Assembly: GCA_037441725.1 (NCBI GenBank)
Contig: JBBIRT010000059.1
Coordinates: 1-20,035 of the forward strand
Length of the DNA: 20,035 bases
From: JBBIRT01 sp037441725
GTDB lineage: Bacteria > Desulfobacterota > BSN033 > UBA1163
Direction: 5' to 3'
Shown: piece by piece, positions 8,324 to 15,680 of the stretch
How positions within the stretch are numbered: the first letter of the stretch is position 1
Layout: every line of letters starts with the position of its first letter
Translations under genes and position numbers: made by a program
Notes under the pieces: model-generated
What the model saw: the letters and a program-made list of their open reading frames with translations, nothing else
What the model was told of the DNA's origin: nothing
Databases searched by the model: none

Positions 8324-9028
8324 TCAAATCCCTAAAAATGCTTCTCTGACGTAGTCATTTCCTAAAAGCTCAGAACTTTTTCCCTCCAAGGTAATCCTTC
8401 CTGTTTCCATGACATAAGCACGGCTGGCAAACTTCAAGGCATAATAAACATTTTGCTCTACCAGTAGAATGCTAATTCCGCGCTGCCTCAGTTTCTCCGA
8501 AGTTTCGAACACCTCAAGAGCCACTAAGGGTGATAATCCTTGCGAAGGTTCATCCAACATCAGTAATTCAGGATTCGACATGAGGTTTCGACCAATGGCT
8601 AACATCCTTTGTTCCCCGCCACTCAGTGTGACGGAGAGCTGGTTCTCTCTCTGTTTCAACAATGGGAATATTTCATAAACTGTATTGAGCATAGCTTTTG
8701 TTTTGGTTTTTGCCCTTGAGCTGTATGCGCCAAGAAGTAAATTTTCACGGACCGAGCAGTTGGTAAATAATTTTCTATCCTCAGGGACGAATGATATCCC
8801 TAAACTGACTTTTTTATAGGGAGGTAGGTTAGTTATTTCTTTATGGTGAAAATGGATCGTTCCTGATGATGGTTTAATCAGCCCAACAATACTGTTTAAA
8901 AGGGTTGTTTTGCCTGCCCCATTAGAACCTATCAAGGCTACAATCTCATTCCGCTTCATTTCAAGCGAAACGTTCCAGAGAATCTGCAGGCCCCCTCGCA
9001 TTACATCTAAGTTTTTAATCTCCAACAT
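8324..9028 (-). CDS. livF: LivF-type HAAT importer ATPase
   Basis: This 234-residue cytoplasmic ATPase belongs to a hydrophobic/branched-chain amino acid-type ABC importer. Visible motifs are Walker A GSNGAGKTT (about 34-42), a canonical signature LSGGEQ (135-140), Walker B LLMLDEP (155-161), SQGLSP and the H/Q-loop segment LLVEQNV typical of LivF. The reading frame is open to a TTG at 9052. ATG 9028 gives the normal LivF length and begins with the usual MLEIKNLDV, so I prefer it. It overlaps the end of livG by 14 nt, which implies coupled translation. Here liv names the transporter family; the actual substrate may be an amide or another solute. Confidence 0.92.
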   Translation of the reverse strand: MLEIKNLDVMRGGLQILWNVSLEMKRNEIVALIGSNGAGKTTLLNSIVGLIKPSSGTIHFHHKEITNLPPYKKVSLGISFVPEDRKLFTNCSVRENLLLGAYSSRAKTKTKAMLNTVYEIFPLLKQRENQLSVTLSGGEQRMLAIGRNLMSNPELLMLDEPSQGLSPLVALEVFETSEKLRQRGISILLVEQNVYYALKFASRAYVMETGRITLEGKSSELLGNDYVREAFLGI

Positions 9029-9749
9029 AGGCTTTTCCCAGGTAGGCCTCAATCACCTTAGAATCTTTTACTATTTCTTCAGGCTTTCCGTCAGCTATCT
9101 TCATTCCTTGGTTAAGCACAATCACACGTCGTGAGAGCCCCATCACGGCGCGCATATTATGTTCAATGATAAAAATGGTAATCCCATCATTATGTAATCC
9201 TTGAATATTATTAGTAATTTCCTTGGTTTCTTTAGGATTTAAACCTGCCATGACTTCGTCTAAAAGTAAGAGTTTGGGTTTGGTTGCGAGCGCCCTTGCA
9301 ATCTCGAGCATCCTTTGTTCGAACACAGCTAAGTTTGAAGCAAGCGTTTCTCTTTTTTTTGCCAATCCAAATTTTTCAAGGATCTGATTAATTTTTAACT
9401 TTATTTCAGGGGTGGGTTTGTCTTTATCGCTTCCAAAAATTGATGCAGCCAGGATATTTTCGTACACGGTCATGGTGGGAAAAGGTTTGGGTATCTGGAA
9501 GGTTCTGGCTATTCCCAACTTACAAATTTCATGGGCTTTGGATCCGGTGATGTCCTTTCCATCAAATTTTATTGTTCCAAATGTGGGAGGAAACGTACCT
9601 GTGATGACATTAAAGAGCGTTGTTTTTCCAGCTCCATTAGGACCAATCAAAGCAACCAGATCACCCTGATCAATATAAAAGTCTACATCGCGAAGGGCAC
9701 AGAGTCCTCCAAAATGCCTTGTGACCTTTATGACCTCAAGCAACCTCAT
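9015..9749 (-). CDS. livG: LivG-type HAAT importer ATPase with unusual signature motif
   Basis: This 244-residue ATPase pairs with LivF. Walker A GPNGAGKTT (36-44), Walker B LLLLDEV (160-166), AGLNP and the H-loop His197 (IIEHNM) are typical of LivG. The ABC signature is atypical. Where LivG proteins usually carry LSYG or LPYG followed by xQRRLEIARAL, this one reads LAVFEQRMLEIARAL at residues 140-154. It therefore lacks both the conserved Ser and Gly of the C-loop. The DNA at about 9314-9331 supports this reading with no frame disturbance. One composite ATP site may be degenerate. ATG 9749 lies 12 nt after the livM stop. Confidence 0.92.
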   Translation of the reverse strand: MRLLEVIKVTRHFGGLCALRDVDFYIDQGDLVALIGPNGAGKTTLFNVITGTFPPTFGTIKFDGKDITGSKAHEICKLGIARTFQIPKPFPTMTVYENILAASIFGSDKDKPTPEIKLKINQILEKFGLAKKRETLASNLAVFEQRMLEIARALATKPKLLLLDEVMAGLNPKETKEITNNIQGLHNDGITIFIIEHNMRAVMGLSRRVIVLNQGMKIADGKPEEIVKDSKVIEAYLGKAYVGD

Positions 9750-9761
9750 AGATGATATGCC

Positions 9762-10700
9762 CTATTTATCCCAGTCCGTGTTTCGAACAGCTTTTTTAAG
9801 AAACTTTCCTGTCATTCCATCTGGCAGACTCAGGATCACCGTGATCATTATAATCCCAAGAATGATCATAAAATAGTCTTTGAAGGTTGTGAGTAAATAC
9901 TCTTCTAACAATGAAATCACAATGGCTCCCACAATCGGTCCTAAGAATGTTGCTGCTCCGCCAAACAAGGTCATTATCGCAGGCATAAACGAATATAAGG
10001 GATTAAATGCGATCCCTGAGTCAATGTAGCCCCATCGAGGGGCAAATGTAGCGCCCAATAATCCAATGAACATGCTGCTTACAGCAAAACCCAAGATTTT
10101 GTAAAAAGTGGTATTCACACCACAATGAATAGCTGCATCTTCACATTCCCCGATCATCCTTAAAGCAAGGCCCAACTTCGTCCTCTTGAGAAGGAGGATA
10201 GAGACGAGTATGATGAAAGTGATGATCAATATGGGATAATAAACATCAATGGGGAGGATGAACCTGCCTCGGGTCCCAGTGACCTGCATCTCCCAAAATA
10301 AAATGGCATTATTCAGAAGTTCAGCCAATCCAAAAGTGAATATAGCAAAATAGATGCCCTTCAATCTCAGAGTGACAAGACCAACGCCAAACAACGCAAA
10401 GAAAAAGTTGATGGCTGCTGCTAAGAAAAGAACGATGGGAAGGGGTAAAGATCTGCTAAAGATGGCTGTAATGTAGATGCCTATCCCAAAGAAGGCCGCT
10501 GACCCAAGTGATACATATTTGGTGGTTCCACTAAAGAAATGCCAGCTTACAGCCAATCCAATCCAGCACATTACACTGGTCAGCAAGGCCAAATAGTAGG
10601 TTTTGACAAAGAGGGGAGCCAATGCCAACAAGATAAAAATTAAAAAAGGGGACCATTTTAGATGTTCTGAAATTTTTGTTTTATTCATATCCAAATCCAT
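9762..10700 (-). CDS. livM: LivM-type HAAT importer permease
   Basis: This 312-residue inner-membrane permease has many hydrophobic helices and recognisable LivM blocks. These are the early Trp/Phe-rich segment FSGTTKYVSLGSAAFFGIGIY, the loop TRGRFILPID and the later block HCGVNTTFYKILGFAVSSMFIGLLGATFA, which corresponds to the conserved cytoplasmic coupling region. The ATG at 10700 directly follows the LivH stop; a second in-frame ATG at 10688 is possible. With LivH it should form the membrane channel. The short soluble C-terminus is normal for the family. Confidence 0.92.
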   Translation of the reverse strand: MDLDMNKTKISEHLKWSPFLIFILLALAPLFVKTYYLALLTSVMCWIGLAVSWHFFSGTTKYVSLGSAAFFGIGIYITAIFSRSLPLPIVLFLAAAINFFFALFGVGLVTLRLKGIYFAIFTFGLAELLNNAILFWEMQVTGTRGRFILPIDVYYPILIITFIILVSILLLKRTKLGLALRMIGECEDAAIHCGVNTTFYKILGFAVSSMFIGLLGATFAPRWGYIDSGIAFNPLYSFMPAIMTLFGGAATFLGPIVGAIVISLLEEYLLTTFKDYFMIILGIIMITVILSLPDGMTGKFLKKAVRNTDWDK

Positions 10701-11582
10701 TCATCTTGCGAAAAGACCTTTAGGCCTGATCAGAAGAATGAATATCAATACAGCATAAACGACAACCAGTGTTAAAGCCGGATGGATGACCCTCATTGTA
10801 ATATAGGTAAGGTAACCAAATGCAAAACCCCCGGCGATATTCCCCTTAAAACTACCAATCCCTGCTAAAATGACTAACATGAGGGCAATTAAGGTGTAAG
10901 GAGTCCCCATGAACGGATTGATCGTTGAATATAAAACACTAATTAAAGTTCCTGCCCATCCTGCCAACAAAATCCCGAGACTGAATGACGTGGCACAGAT
11001 ATTAAAGATATTGACTCCAATGAGCTGAGCGCCGTCAGGCTGCTCCACTGCAGCTCTCATGGCTATGCCTACCTTCGTGAAACGTAAGAACAGATAAAGG
11101 AACCCGTTTATGGCAATGGATATTAACGCAATGGTAATCCTATTGATTTCAAAATTTGCACCCAGAATATCGATCATCCCGAGTGAAAATGCTTCATAAC
11201 CCCTGTAGTTGGCCGTCCATAGGACGATTGCCAAGTTCTGAATTACAAACGAAAGGCCAAAGCAGAGGAGAAGGGATCTGAACTCGAGTTCCTCTCCTGA
11301 TCTCGATGACCTGACCATTCTTCCGAGAAGTACCATATAGATCAATAATCCTATTAGGAACATGAAGGGCCCAACAATAATCACAGAGGCAAACGGATTC
11401 ATACCGAAAAGGGTAAAGCAGAAATAGGTGAGGTAGGCTCCAATCATTAAGAATTCTCCGTGGGCTACGTTAAGGATCCTTGTCACTCCATATTGCAGGT
11501 TGAGCCCTACCGCAACAAGGGCATAAAGAGCTCCTAAGATTGCACCTCCAATCAGTATATCTACTAAAATTCGCAGATCCAT
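10701..11582 (-). CDS. livH: LivH-type HAAT importer permease
   Basis: This 293-residue inner-membrane permease has the LivH N-terminal block (ALVAVGLNLQYGVTRILN followed by VAHGEFLMIGAYLTYF) and the conserved segment VGIAMRAAVEQPDGAQLIGVN. That segment includes the EAA-like coupling region. It is followed by further hydrophobic helices and the typical C-terminal LLIRPKGLF. The start is ATG 11582. The gene lies 143 nt downstream of the binding-protein gene, and that gap contains a strong hairpin at 11645-11679. The stop directly abuts the livM start. Confidence 0.93.
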   Translation of the reverse strand: MDLRILVDILIGGAILGALYALVAVGLNLQYGVTRILNVAHGEFLMIGAYLTYFCFTLFGMNPFASVIIVGPFMFLIGLLIYMVLLGRMVRSSRSGEELEFRSLLLCFGLSFVIQNLAIVLWTANYRGYEAFSLGMIDILGANFEINRITIALISIAINGFLYLFLRFTKVGIAMRAAVEQPDGAQLIGVNIFNICATSFSLGILLAGWAGTLISVLYSTINPFMGTPYTLIALMLVILAGIGSFKGNIAGGFAFGYLTYITMRVIHPALTLVVVYAVLIFILLIRPKGLFAR

Positions 11583-11644
11583 AGACTTACTTCAAACTTT
11601 CAGATGGAATTAAATCTCAATCTCTATTTTGCTATCGTTTAAAA

Positions 11645-11679
11645 TTAAGAGACTGTGTCAATACGACACAGTCTCTTAA
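11645..11679 (-). terminator. Hairpin between binding-protein and permease genes (partial terminator or mRNA-stabilising stem)
   Basis: A perfect 15-bp inverted repeat, TTAAGAGACTGTGTC and its complement, has a 5-nt loop (AATAC). It sits in the 143-nt gap between the stop of the binding-protein gene and livH. On the minus (transcribed) strand the stem is followed by TTTTAAA, a weak U-tract. This suits either a leaky intrinsic terminator or an RNA 3'-end stabiliser. Both are known ways to make more binding protein than permease from one operon. Confidence 0.75.
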
Positions 11680-11725
11680 CAGGCGGAAGTACCCATGATT
11701 GGAGCGGATTTTACTTAACCAATTT

Positions 11726-12961
11726 TTATTTTTCCCATTGGGGTTTGGGAATCCATTTGGCCGTAGCTCTATCTGACGGCCATACCACTTTCAGCATCTC
11801 TTCACCCTGCCACTGACAGAGGTAACCTGCTTTAGGAACATCCAAATAGACATTTTCCCAATTCCACTTTCCAGGACCAAGCACGGTGTCAAACGTTCCA
11901 GTGGCAAGGGCGTCTCTTACTTTCACACGGTTAAGCCCTTGTTTTTCAATGGCTTTAAATAACATTTCATAGCATACATAGGCCGCTATTGTATTGGCCC
12001 CAGGGTAAGCCCCAGCCGATTTCTTGTATAGGTCTGCAAGCTCCCGTAATTTGGGAGTAGATTGATAATCAACTTCAAACCCATGATATTCCATGATCCC
12101 TGTCAATGCTTTGATACCAAATGCCGGTACCATGATCATTGGATATTGAGATCCTGGACCCATAATCATTATTTTTGGTGAAAATCCAAGTTCCATCGAT
12201 TGTTTCAATAATAATGTTCCATCCCCTGGGTAGGTGGAAGCCCATAACGTGTCTACATTAGCTTCTTTAAGTTTCTTTATGATTGGGGAAAGGTCTGAAA
12301 CATTTAATGGATAAAGCTCAGGACCGATCACCACCGACATGCCTCTTTTCCCGAGTTCTGCTTTTACATGTCCTGTCCACTCTATGCCATGTAGATCACT
12401 TATACCGATAATCCCAATACGAGAGGCATTTGCCCACTGGAAGAAATCTGCAGTATACTGAGCTCCAAAGGGTGGTTGGCTTAGTACTGGAAACATCCAT
12501 TTGGCACCCTTTGCTTTAATGAGGTCTACTATTTGACCACTTCCCATTGCATGAGCAATGAGCGGATAATTATGTTTTTCATAAAGCGATAGAACTGCAA
12601 AGTTTTGAGAGGTTCCCCAAGGAGCAAACATGAAGTCAACTTTATCCTTCACCATACATTTTTCGGTTAGTCTAATTAAGGTTTCAGTGTCACTTTTTGA
12701 GTCATATTTTTTTAGCTCGATCGGAAGCTTCTTCCGGTATTCGGGAATATAAAGCCCGCCTTTAGCATTGTATTCGTTAATCAGTATTTCCATCCAGATA
12801 GTGCCCCAAACATGGGGACCTGGTGCAAATACACCCGTAAAGGCATCAACATATCCTATAGCTATTTTTTCTTTAGCTGCCGGTGCAGCTTGCGCATAGA
12901 TAGAAAAAACAAAAAAGAGTACCAATACAACCCAACACCCTAAAAAAAACTTTCTTTTCAT
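11726..12961 (-). CDS. Periplasmic substrate-binding protein of the HAAT importer
   Basis: This 411-residue protein has a classic signal peptide: MKRK, then a long hydrophobic core, with likely signal peptidase I cleavage after AQA at about residue 25. The mature part is a type I periplasmic binding protein of the LivK/Periplasmic_6 family. It begins KIAIGYVDAFTGVFAPGPHVWG and contains TLIRLTEKCMVKDKVDFMFAPWGT. It should capture the solute outside the inner membrane and pass it to LivHM. The ATG has an almost ideal ribosome site on the minus strand (AAAGGAGGT at 12968-12976, 6-7 nt away), so high expression is likely. It is the first gene of the operon; the promoter lies about 200 nt upstream. 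The ligand is not deducible from sequence. The downstream amidase hints at an amide, though amino acids remain possible. Confidence 0.92.
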   Translation of the reverse strand: MKRKFFLGCWVVLVLFFVFSIYAQAAPAAKEKIAIGYVDAFTGVFAPGPHVWGTIWMEILINEYNAKGGLYIPEYRKKLPIELKKYDSKSDTETLIRLTEKCMVKDKVDFMFAPWGTSQNFAVLSLYEKHNYPLIAHAMGSGQIVDLIKAKGAKWMFPVLSQPPFGAQYTADFFQWANASRIGIIGISDLHGIEWTGHVKAELGKRGMSVVIGPELYPLNVSDLSPIIKKLKEANVDTLWASTYPGDGTLLLKQSMELGFSPKIMIMGPGSQYPMIMVPAFGIKALTGIMEYHGFEVDYQSTPKLRELADLYKKSAGAYPGANTIAAYVCYEMLFKAIEKQGLNRVKVRDALATGTFDTVLGPGKWNWENVYLDVPKAGYLCQWQGEEMLKVVWPSDRATAKWIPKPQWEK

Positions 12962-13156
12962 AAATTTACCTCCTTTCTAAAGATTTGGTTAATAATACCT
13001 TATTTCTAAAATAGAATTACTCTTTTCCTACATTTGATAATGAAGCTCTTAGTTATTTAAAGATGTTCTTCTCTCCCTGACAGAATACACTAAACCCCCA
13101 AACATTACCTTGAAGTAAATCGGAAATTTTAAGTTTTAATGGGCTAAGAGAGAAAT

Positions 13157-13202
13157 TTGATCGATTGAGCGATCAATTATCATAAATAAAAAACCTTGTC
13201 AA
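13157..13202 (-). promoter_or_regulatory. Promoter with palindromic operator-like site for the Liv/amidase operon
   Basis: On the minus strand a perfect -35 TTGACA (13202-13197) is followed by AT-rich DNA holding GATAAT (13181-13176, spacer 15) or ATAATT (spacer 16). Directly overlapping the -10 edge and the expected start is the palindrome TTGATCG-N6-CGATCAA (13157-13176). Its shape resembles operators of TetR-type regulators of acyl-CoA and amino-acid metabolism. Repression by steric block would be expected. The leader to the ATG at 12961 would be about 200 nt; I saw no riboswitch-like fold in it. Confidence 0.55.
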
Positions 13203-13287
13203 GAAAAAAATATGAGAGCTCTTAAAACTTCCAAGAATGAATGGAGAGGTGTAATTCCAAAACTTTTGAATGCAGGTGTTTAATTTG

Positions 13288-13434
13288 ATAAAGCAGAGCA
13301 TTTTAAAAAGGGGTGGGTAAAAGTCATTTTATTAAACTAATCATAGCCTACCAGTGCATAAGCAATTCTGTAGTTATGGGACAAGCTGAGGTCTCTGCTA
13401 TAAAATTTTCTCTGACATCTCCGCCCAATTCCCT
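13288..13434 (+). repeat. Dispersed intergenic repeat, copy A (MITE-like, inverted ends)
   Basis: This stretch of about 147 bp aligns along its whole length with 19890-20035, including a nearly identical core (AATCATAGCCTACCAGTGC) and the tail TATAAAATTTTCT. The ends are inverted repeats: AGCAGA at 13292-13297 pairs with TCTGCT at 13394-13399, extended by matching AT-rich sequence. No ORF of note lies inside. It occupies the gap between the Liv-operon promoter and the ligase gene. The rest of the 600-nt gap (12962-13562) holds the operon leader and promoter, and an AT-rich stretch just before the ligase where I can call no clear promoter. Confidence 0.8.
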
Positions 13435-13580
13435 GAATGAGTAATGCATTACCGAGCTCTGTAAAATATTTTTTGGCTTGCAGGGCTACATAAATGGTTT
13501 GCTAATTAGATGAAAAATAAATATAATTATTTTGTTGATGAAAATATTCAATCTAAATTTGGATGAAAGGAGAGAAGGGA

Positions 13581-15158
13581 ATGATTCATGGTGAGACACA
13601 AGAGCTTTTCAATGCTGCTGACTATTTTGTTGATCGAAATATTCGTCAGGGACGCGGTCATAAGATTGCCATCTATACAGAATATAGGAATTATACCTAC
13701 AACGATATCCAAAAAATGGTAAACAAAACGGCCAATGCCTTGTTGGATTTAGGAGTGCGCATTGAGGATCGGGTGATGATGCTCATGCTCGATGTTCCCC
13801 AATTCTATGCGATCTTCTGGGGGGCCATCAGGATGGGAGCGGTCCCCATTCCTGTCAATACCATGATGACTCCAGAGGATTATGAATATTATCTAAATGA
13901 TAGCAGAGCCAGAGTTCTTGTTGTATCCACAGAACTTCTTCCACTCGTGAACCAGATTCAGGGAGATTTGCATTACCTCCGAGATATCATCGTCATCTCT
14001 GAAAAGGAAGGTCCTCATATCCCATTTCGTCAAAAATATAAACGTGCACCTGCAACCATCAAAACAGCTTTTACTACTCGAGATGATGTGGGTTTCTGGC
14101 TATATAGTTCAGGATCAACGGGTTCACCCAAAGGTGCCATTCATTCTCAATATGATATGGTGGTGACCTCAGAGGCGGTTGGACAGCATATCCTAAATCT
14201 GACTGAAGATGACATCTGTTTCTCAGGAGCAAGGCTCTTTTTTGCTTATGGTTTAGGAAATGGAATGTATCTCCCCATGTCTGTAGGAGCCTCTGCAGTT
14301 CTCAATCCAAATCGCCCAACACCAGAAATCATCTATAAGTATCTTAAACGATTTCGACCAACCGTCTTTTTTGGAGTTCCCACTCTTTATGGCCAAATGC
14401 TGGAATATAAAGAAAAACAAGATCGACTTACAGGGACCCGGCCTGATCCTAATTCAGATCACGAACTCTCTTCCGTCCGAATCTGTATCTCTTCGGGTGA
14501 GGCCTTACCAATGGATATTTATTACCGTTGGAAAAAACGATTCGGAATTGATATCCTTGATGGAATGGGATCGACAGAGATGCTTCATATGTTCCTTTCC
14601 AATCGATTGGGAGATTTAAAACCAGGCTCTACAGGTAAGCCTGTTCCAGGATATGAAATCAAGCTTGTGGATGACGAGGGGAAAGAAGTCCCTCAGGGAG
14701 AGATCGGCACCTTAATGGTTAAAGGAAACAGTGCAGCCCAGTTTTATTGGCGAAAAAGGGAGAAGACCCGACAAACCATGCAGGGTGAATGGATTAATAC
14801 AGGTGATAAATACTATGTGGATCAAGATGGATTTTACTGGTGTGCAGGCCGGGCAGATGATATGCTAAAAGTGGGAGGGATATGGGTTTCTCCTGTGGAG
14901 ATTGAAAATTGTTTATGCCTCCATCAGGCCGTTCGAGAGTGTGCAGTGGTTGGCCATAAGGATGATCAAGGATTGATCAAGCCCAAAGCCTTTGTCGTCC
15001 TAAATGAAGGATTTGATGCCTCAGAGGATTTATCAGAAGAGCTAAAGAAATGGGTTCTCGATCGATTGGCCAAATATAAGTATCCACGTTGGATAGAATT
15101 TGTATCGGAACTCCCCAAGAGTACAACAGGGAAGATCCAAAGATTTAAACTTCGTTAG
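13581..15158 (+). CDS. Benzoate-CoA ligase family acyl-CoA synthetase
   Basis: This 525-residue AMP-forming CoA ligase activates a carboxylic acid, via an acyl-AMP, to its CoA thioester. Visible motifs are the P-loop SSGSTGSPKGAIHS (about 176-189), GMGSTEM (328-334), the hinge region INTGDKYYVDQDGFYWCAGR (405-424) and the catalytic Lys518 in PKSTTGKIQR. The block ARLFFAYGLGNGMYLPMSVGA (217-237) and STEMLHMFLSNR are characteristic of benzoate-CoA ligases (BadA/BclA/BzdA type), so an aromatic acid is the best guess. A fatty or hydroxybenzoic acid cannot be excluded. ATG 13563 would add six residues but lacks a ribosome site; ATG 13581 has AAAGGAGAGAAGGGA just before it. The gene appears monocistronic. 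Confidence 0.9.
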   Translation: MIHGETQELFNAADYFVDRNIRQGRGHKIAIYTEYRNYTYNDIQKMVNKTANALLDLGVRIEDRVMMLMLDVPQFYAIFWGAIRMGAVPIPVNTMMTPEDYEYYLNDSRARVLVVSTELLPLVNQIQGDLHYLRDIIVISEKEGPHIPFRQKYKRAPATIKTAFTTRDDVGFWLYSSGSTGSPKGAIHSQYDMVVTSEAVGQHILNLTEDDICFSGARLFFAYGLGNGMYLPMSVGASAVLNPNRPTPEIIYKYLKRFRPTVFFGVPTLYGQMLEYKEKQDRLTGTRPDPNSDHELSSVRICISSGEALPMDIYYRWKKRFGIDILDGMGSTEMLHMFLSNRLGDLKPGSTGKPVPGYEIKLVDDEGKEVPQGEIGTLMVKGNSAAQFYWRKREKTRQTMQGEWINTGDKYYVDQDGFYWCAGRADDMLKVGGIWVSPVEIENCLCLHQAVRECAVVGHKDDQGLIKPKAFVVLNEGFDASEDLSEELKKWVLDRLAKYKYPRWIEFVSELPKSTTGKIQRFKLR

Positions 15159-15311
15159 TCAATAGGTAAACAAACTTTGTCATCCAATGTACAAAATATT
15201 CAATCAAATCTTCATTTTTGGGGCTTATGGCTTAATGAGTAAATAGAAATACATTTTAGATATCAATTAGTTAGAATAGTCATTACCCTTTTATCTTAGG
15301 GTTATAAAGTT

Positions 15312-15328
15312 TGGCATAAATTATGCCA
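15312..15328 (+). promoter_or_regulatory. Palindrome matching a sigma54 -24/-12 promoter
   Basis: TGGCATAAATTATGCCA is a perfect palindrome with 8-bp arms around a single A. It also fits the sigma54 consensus TGGCAC-N5-TTGC with GG and GC 12 bp apart. A start about 12 nt after the GC would fall near 15338, just before the ATG at 15351. Because it is a palindrome, an operator is an equal possibility. The rest of the 192-nt gap 15159-15350 holds only a weak ACCCT/AGGGT inverted repeat at 15285-15302. Confidence 0.4.
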
Positions 15329-15350
15329 TGAATAATTAATATCTTAGAAT

Positions 15351-15680
15351 ATGATAACATCAATCCTTGGGAATCTATTAAATTATAAAAGATCAATTTA
15401 TAAGAAAGTTCCAGAATCTCCCCATTTGATGTTAGCAGGAATCAATCAAAAGGTTTTTCTCAATCAGTGGGGAGAACCAGAAACACAGGTCGGACTTAAC
15501 AGGATAGGGAGATTGAATAAATTAGGAACCGTTTTTTTAATTACTGAACCCAATCAAGAAACACCCATTTCGATATGGATCTATAAAAAGCAAAACAGGG
15601 TTCTCTTTTTTACAAAAGAGAGATTGGTTTCCCATTTCAATTTTAAAAAGTTCAGAACGATCGCATCCACTCAGACCTAA
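15351..15680 (+). CDS. Hypothetical protein, 109 residues
   Basis: This is a small, soluble-looking protein with no signal peptide or membrane helix. I do not recognise a named family. The blocks KVFLNQWGEPETQ, VFLITEPNQETPISIWIYKKQNRVLFF and KERLVSHF look like structured beta-rich segments rather than random translation, which is why I keep it. No clear Shine-Dalgarno sequence precedes the ATG, which weakens the call. Its final 29 nt overlap the 3' end of the convergent radical SAM gene. A sigma54-like palindrome sits about 25 nt upstream. Confidence 0.55.
   Translation: MITSILGNLLNYKRSIYKKVPESPHLMLAGINQKVFLNQWGEPETQVGLNRIGRLNKLGTVFLITEPNQETPISIWIYKKQNRVLFFTKERLVSHFNFKKFRTIASTQT

Noticed and set aside
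12962..13156. Riboswitch or leader peptide in the long leader of the Liv operon
   Set aside because: I could find no stable multi-stem fold or convincing short ORF by eye. The region is AT-rich and otherwise featureless.
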